Shown: piece by piece, positions 6,502 through 6,936 of the stretch | Position numbering within the stretch: position 1 is the first letter of the stretch | Layout: every line of letters begins with the position of its first letter | Origin: Bordetella parapertussis | Lineage (GTDB): Bacteria; Pseudomonadota; Gammaproteobacteria; Burkholderiales; Burkholderiaceae_C | Assembly (NCBI GenBank): GCA_945888535.1 | Contig: CAMDAN010000114.1 | Location: 1-6,936 of the forward strand | Reading direction: 5' to 3' | Length of the DNA: 6,936 nt | Program-made: the position numbers and the translations under genes | Notes under the pieces: model-generated | Database searches by the model: none | Told to the model about the DNA's origin: nothing | Seen by the model: the letters and a program-made list of their open reading frames with translations, nothing else

Positions 6502-6936
6502 TTAATTCAGCTTAGACACTGCAACGTGCCTGAGCAATTCGGCCACCGACGTGTCCATCACATCGGTAAACGGTTTAGGGTTGACGCCCATGTACAAAAC
6601 AGCGGCAGCCAAGAGCGCCAGCATCACAAACTCGCGGGCATTGATATCGCTGAGGCCTTTGACATCGTCGTTGCTGACCGGTCCAAGGTAAACGCGCTTA
6701 AACATCCAAAGCGTGTAAGCCGCTCCAAAAATCAACGCACTCGCAGCAACAAAACCGATCCAGAAATTGAATTTCACAGCGCCCAAAATCACCATCCACT
6801 CACCGACAAAGCCTGCGGTTCCCGGCAAGCCGCAGTTGGCCATGGCAAAGAACAAAGAGAATGCAGCGAACTTCGGCATGGTATTGACCACGCCGCCGTA
6901 ACTGGCAATTTCGCGAGAATGCACGCGGTCGTACAA
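6502..6936 (-). CDS. nuoM: NADH:quinone oxidoreductase (complex I) subunit M, C-terminal part (cut by window edge)
   Basis: The last 144 codons of NuoM are visible; the first codon in view is TTG inside the gene, encoding Leu, and not a start. NuoM is a proton-pumping antiporter-like subunit of the complex I membrane arm. The fragment opens with [20 protein letters not shown] and continues into [14 protein letters not shown], the conserved helix 12 region; the Glu in GFVGEW (residue 46 of this fragment) corresponds to the essential Glu407 of E. coli NuoM. Two or three further membrane segments follow (about 57-80 and 105-117), with [10 protein letters not shown] between them as a typical NuoM motif. 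The TAA stop is followed after 25 bases by nuoN. The absence of any terminator in that gap fits cotranscription. Confidence 0.97.
   Translation of the reverse strand: MYDRVHSREIASYGGVVNTMPKFAAFSLFFAMANCGLPGTAGFVGEWMVILGAVKFNFWIGFVAASALIFGAAYTLWMFKRVYLGPVSNDDVKGLSDINAREFVMLALLAAAVLYMGVNPKPFTDVMDTSVAELLRHVAVSKLN

Noticed and set aside
1..6936. Search for mobile elements, CRISPR arrays, tRNA or rRNA genes, toxin-antitoxin pairs and defence genes
   Set aside because: No transposase or integrase motifs, spaced direct repeats, tRNA-like cloverleafs or defence domains were seen. Nearly all of the sequence is accounted for by conserved housekeeping genes.

Overview
The window looks like ordinary chromosomal DNA from a betaproteobacterium, most likely of the order Burkholderiales and perhaps a Comamonadaceae-like freshwater lineage with moderate GC (about half, judged by eye). 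The placement rests on the protein sequences and on the gene order nuoM-nuoN-DUF2818-Nudix-DUF1178, which I recall from that order; no search was run.

Layout. Positions 1-176 (minus) hold the 5' end of a periplasmic thiamine-type ABC transporter binding protein (thiB), cut by the window edge. It is preceded on the same strand by a clear TPP riboswitch (about 260-340), with a plausible -10 box just upstream. Diverging from it, 437-2212 (plus) encodes a complete half-size ABC exporter (membrane domain fused to ATPase, MsbA-related). A 120-base gap follows, containing a bulged hairpin that covers the ribosome binding site of the next gene. That gene, 2333-3610 (plus), is a catabolic-type glutamate dehydrogenase of the small hexameric family. 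It converges, with only five bases between stop codons, on a minus-strand run that reads from the right edge inward: the C-terminal part of nuoM (6936-6502), complete nuoN (6476-4989), a small DUF2818 membrane protein (4973-4671), a Nudix hydrolase (4658-4071) and a DUF1178 zinc-ribbon-like protein (4074-3616). Gaps in this run are 25, 15 and 12 bases, then a 4-base ATGA overlap, so it reads as the 3' end of the complex I (nuo) operon with three trailing genes.

How the parts fit. NuoM and NuoN are proton-pumping antiporter-like subunits of NADH:quinone oxidoreductase. Glutamate dehydrogenase makes NADH that complex I would consume, but it is on the opposite strand and nothing shows joint regulation. 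The thiamine uptake gene is controlled by TPP.

I see no phage, insertion sequence, CRISPR array, toxin-antitoxin or defence system, and no evidence of an undescribed system. The points most worth a second look are regulatory: the TPP riboswitch and its unresolved expression platform, a possible leaderless start for the ABC exporter, the hairpin masking the gdhA ribosome binding site, and the trailing genes of unknown role in the nuo operon.
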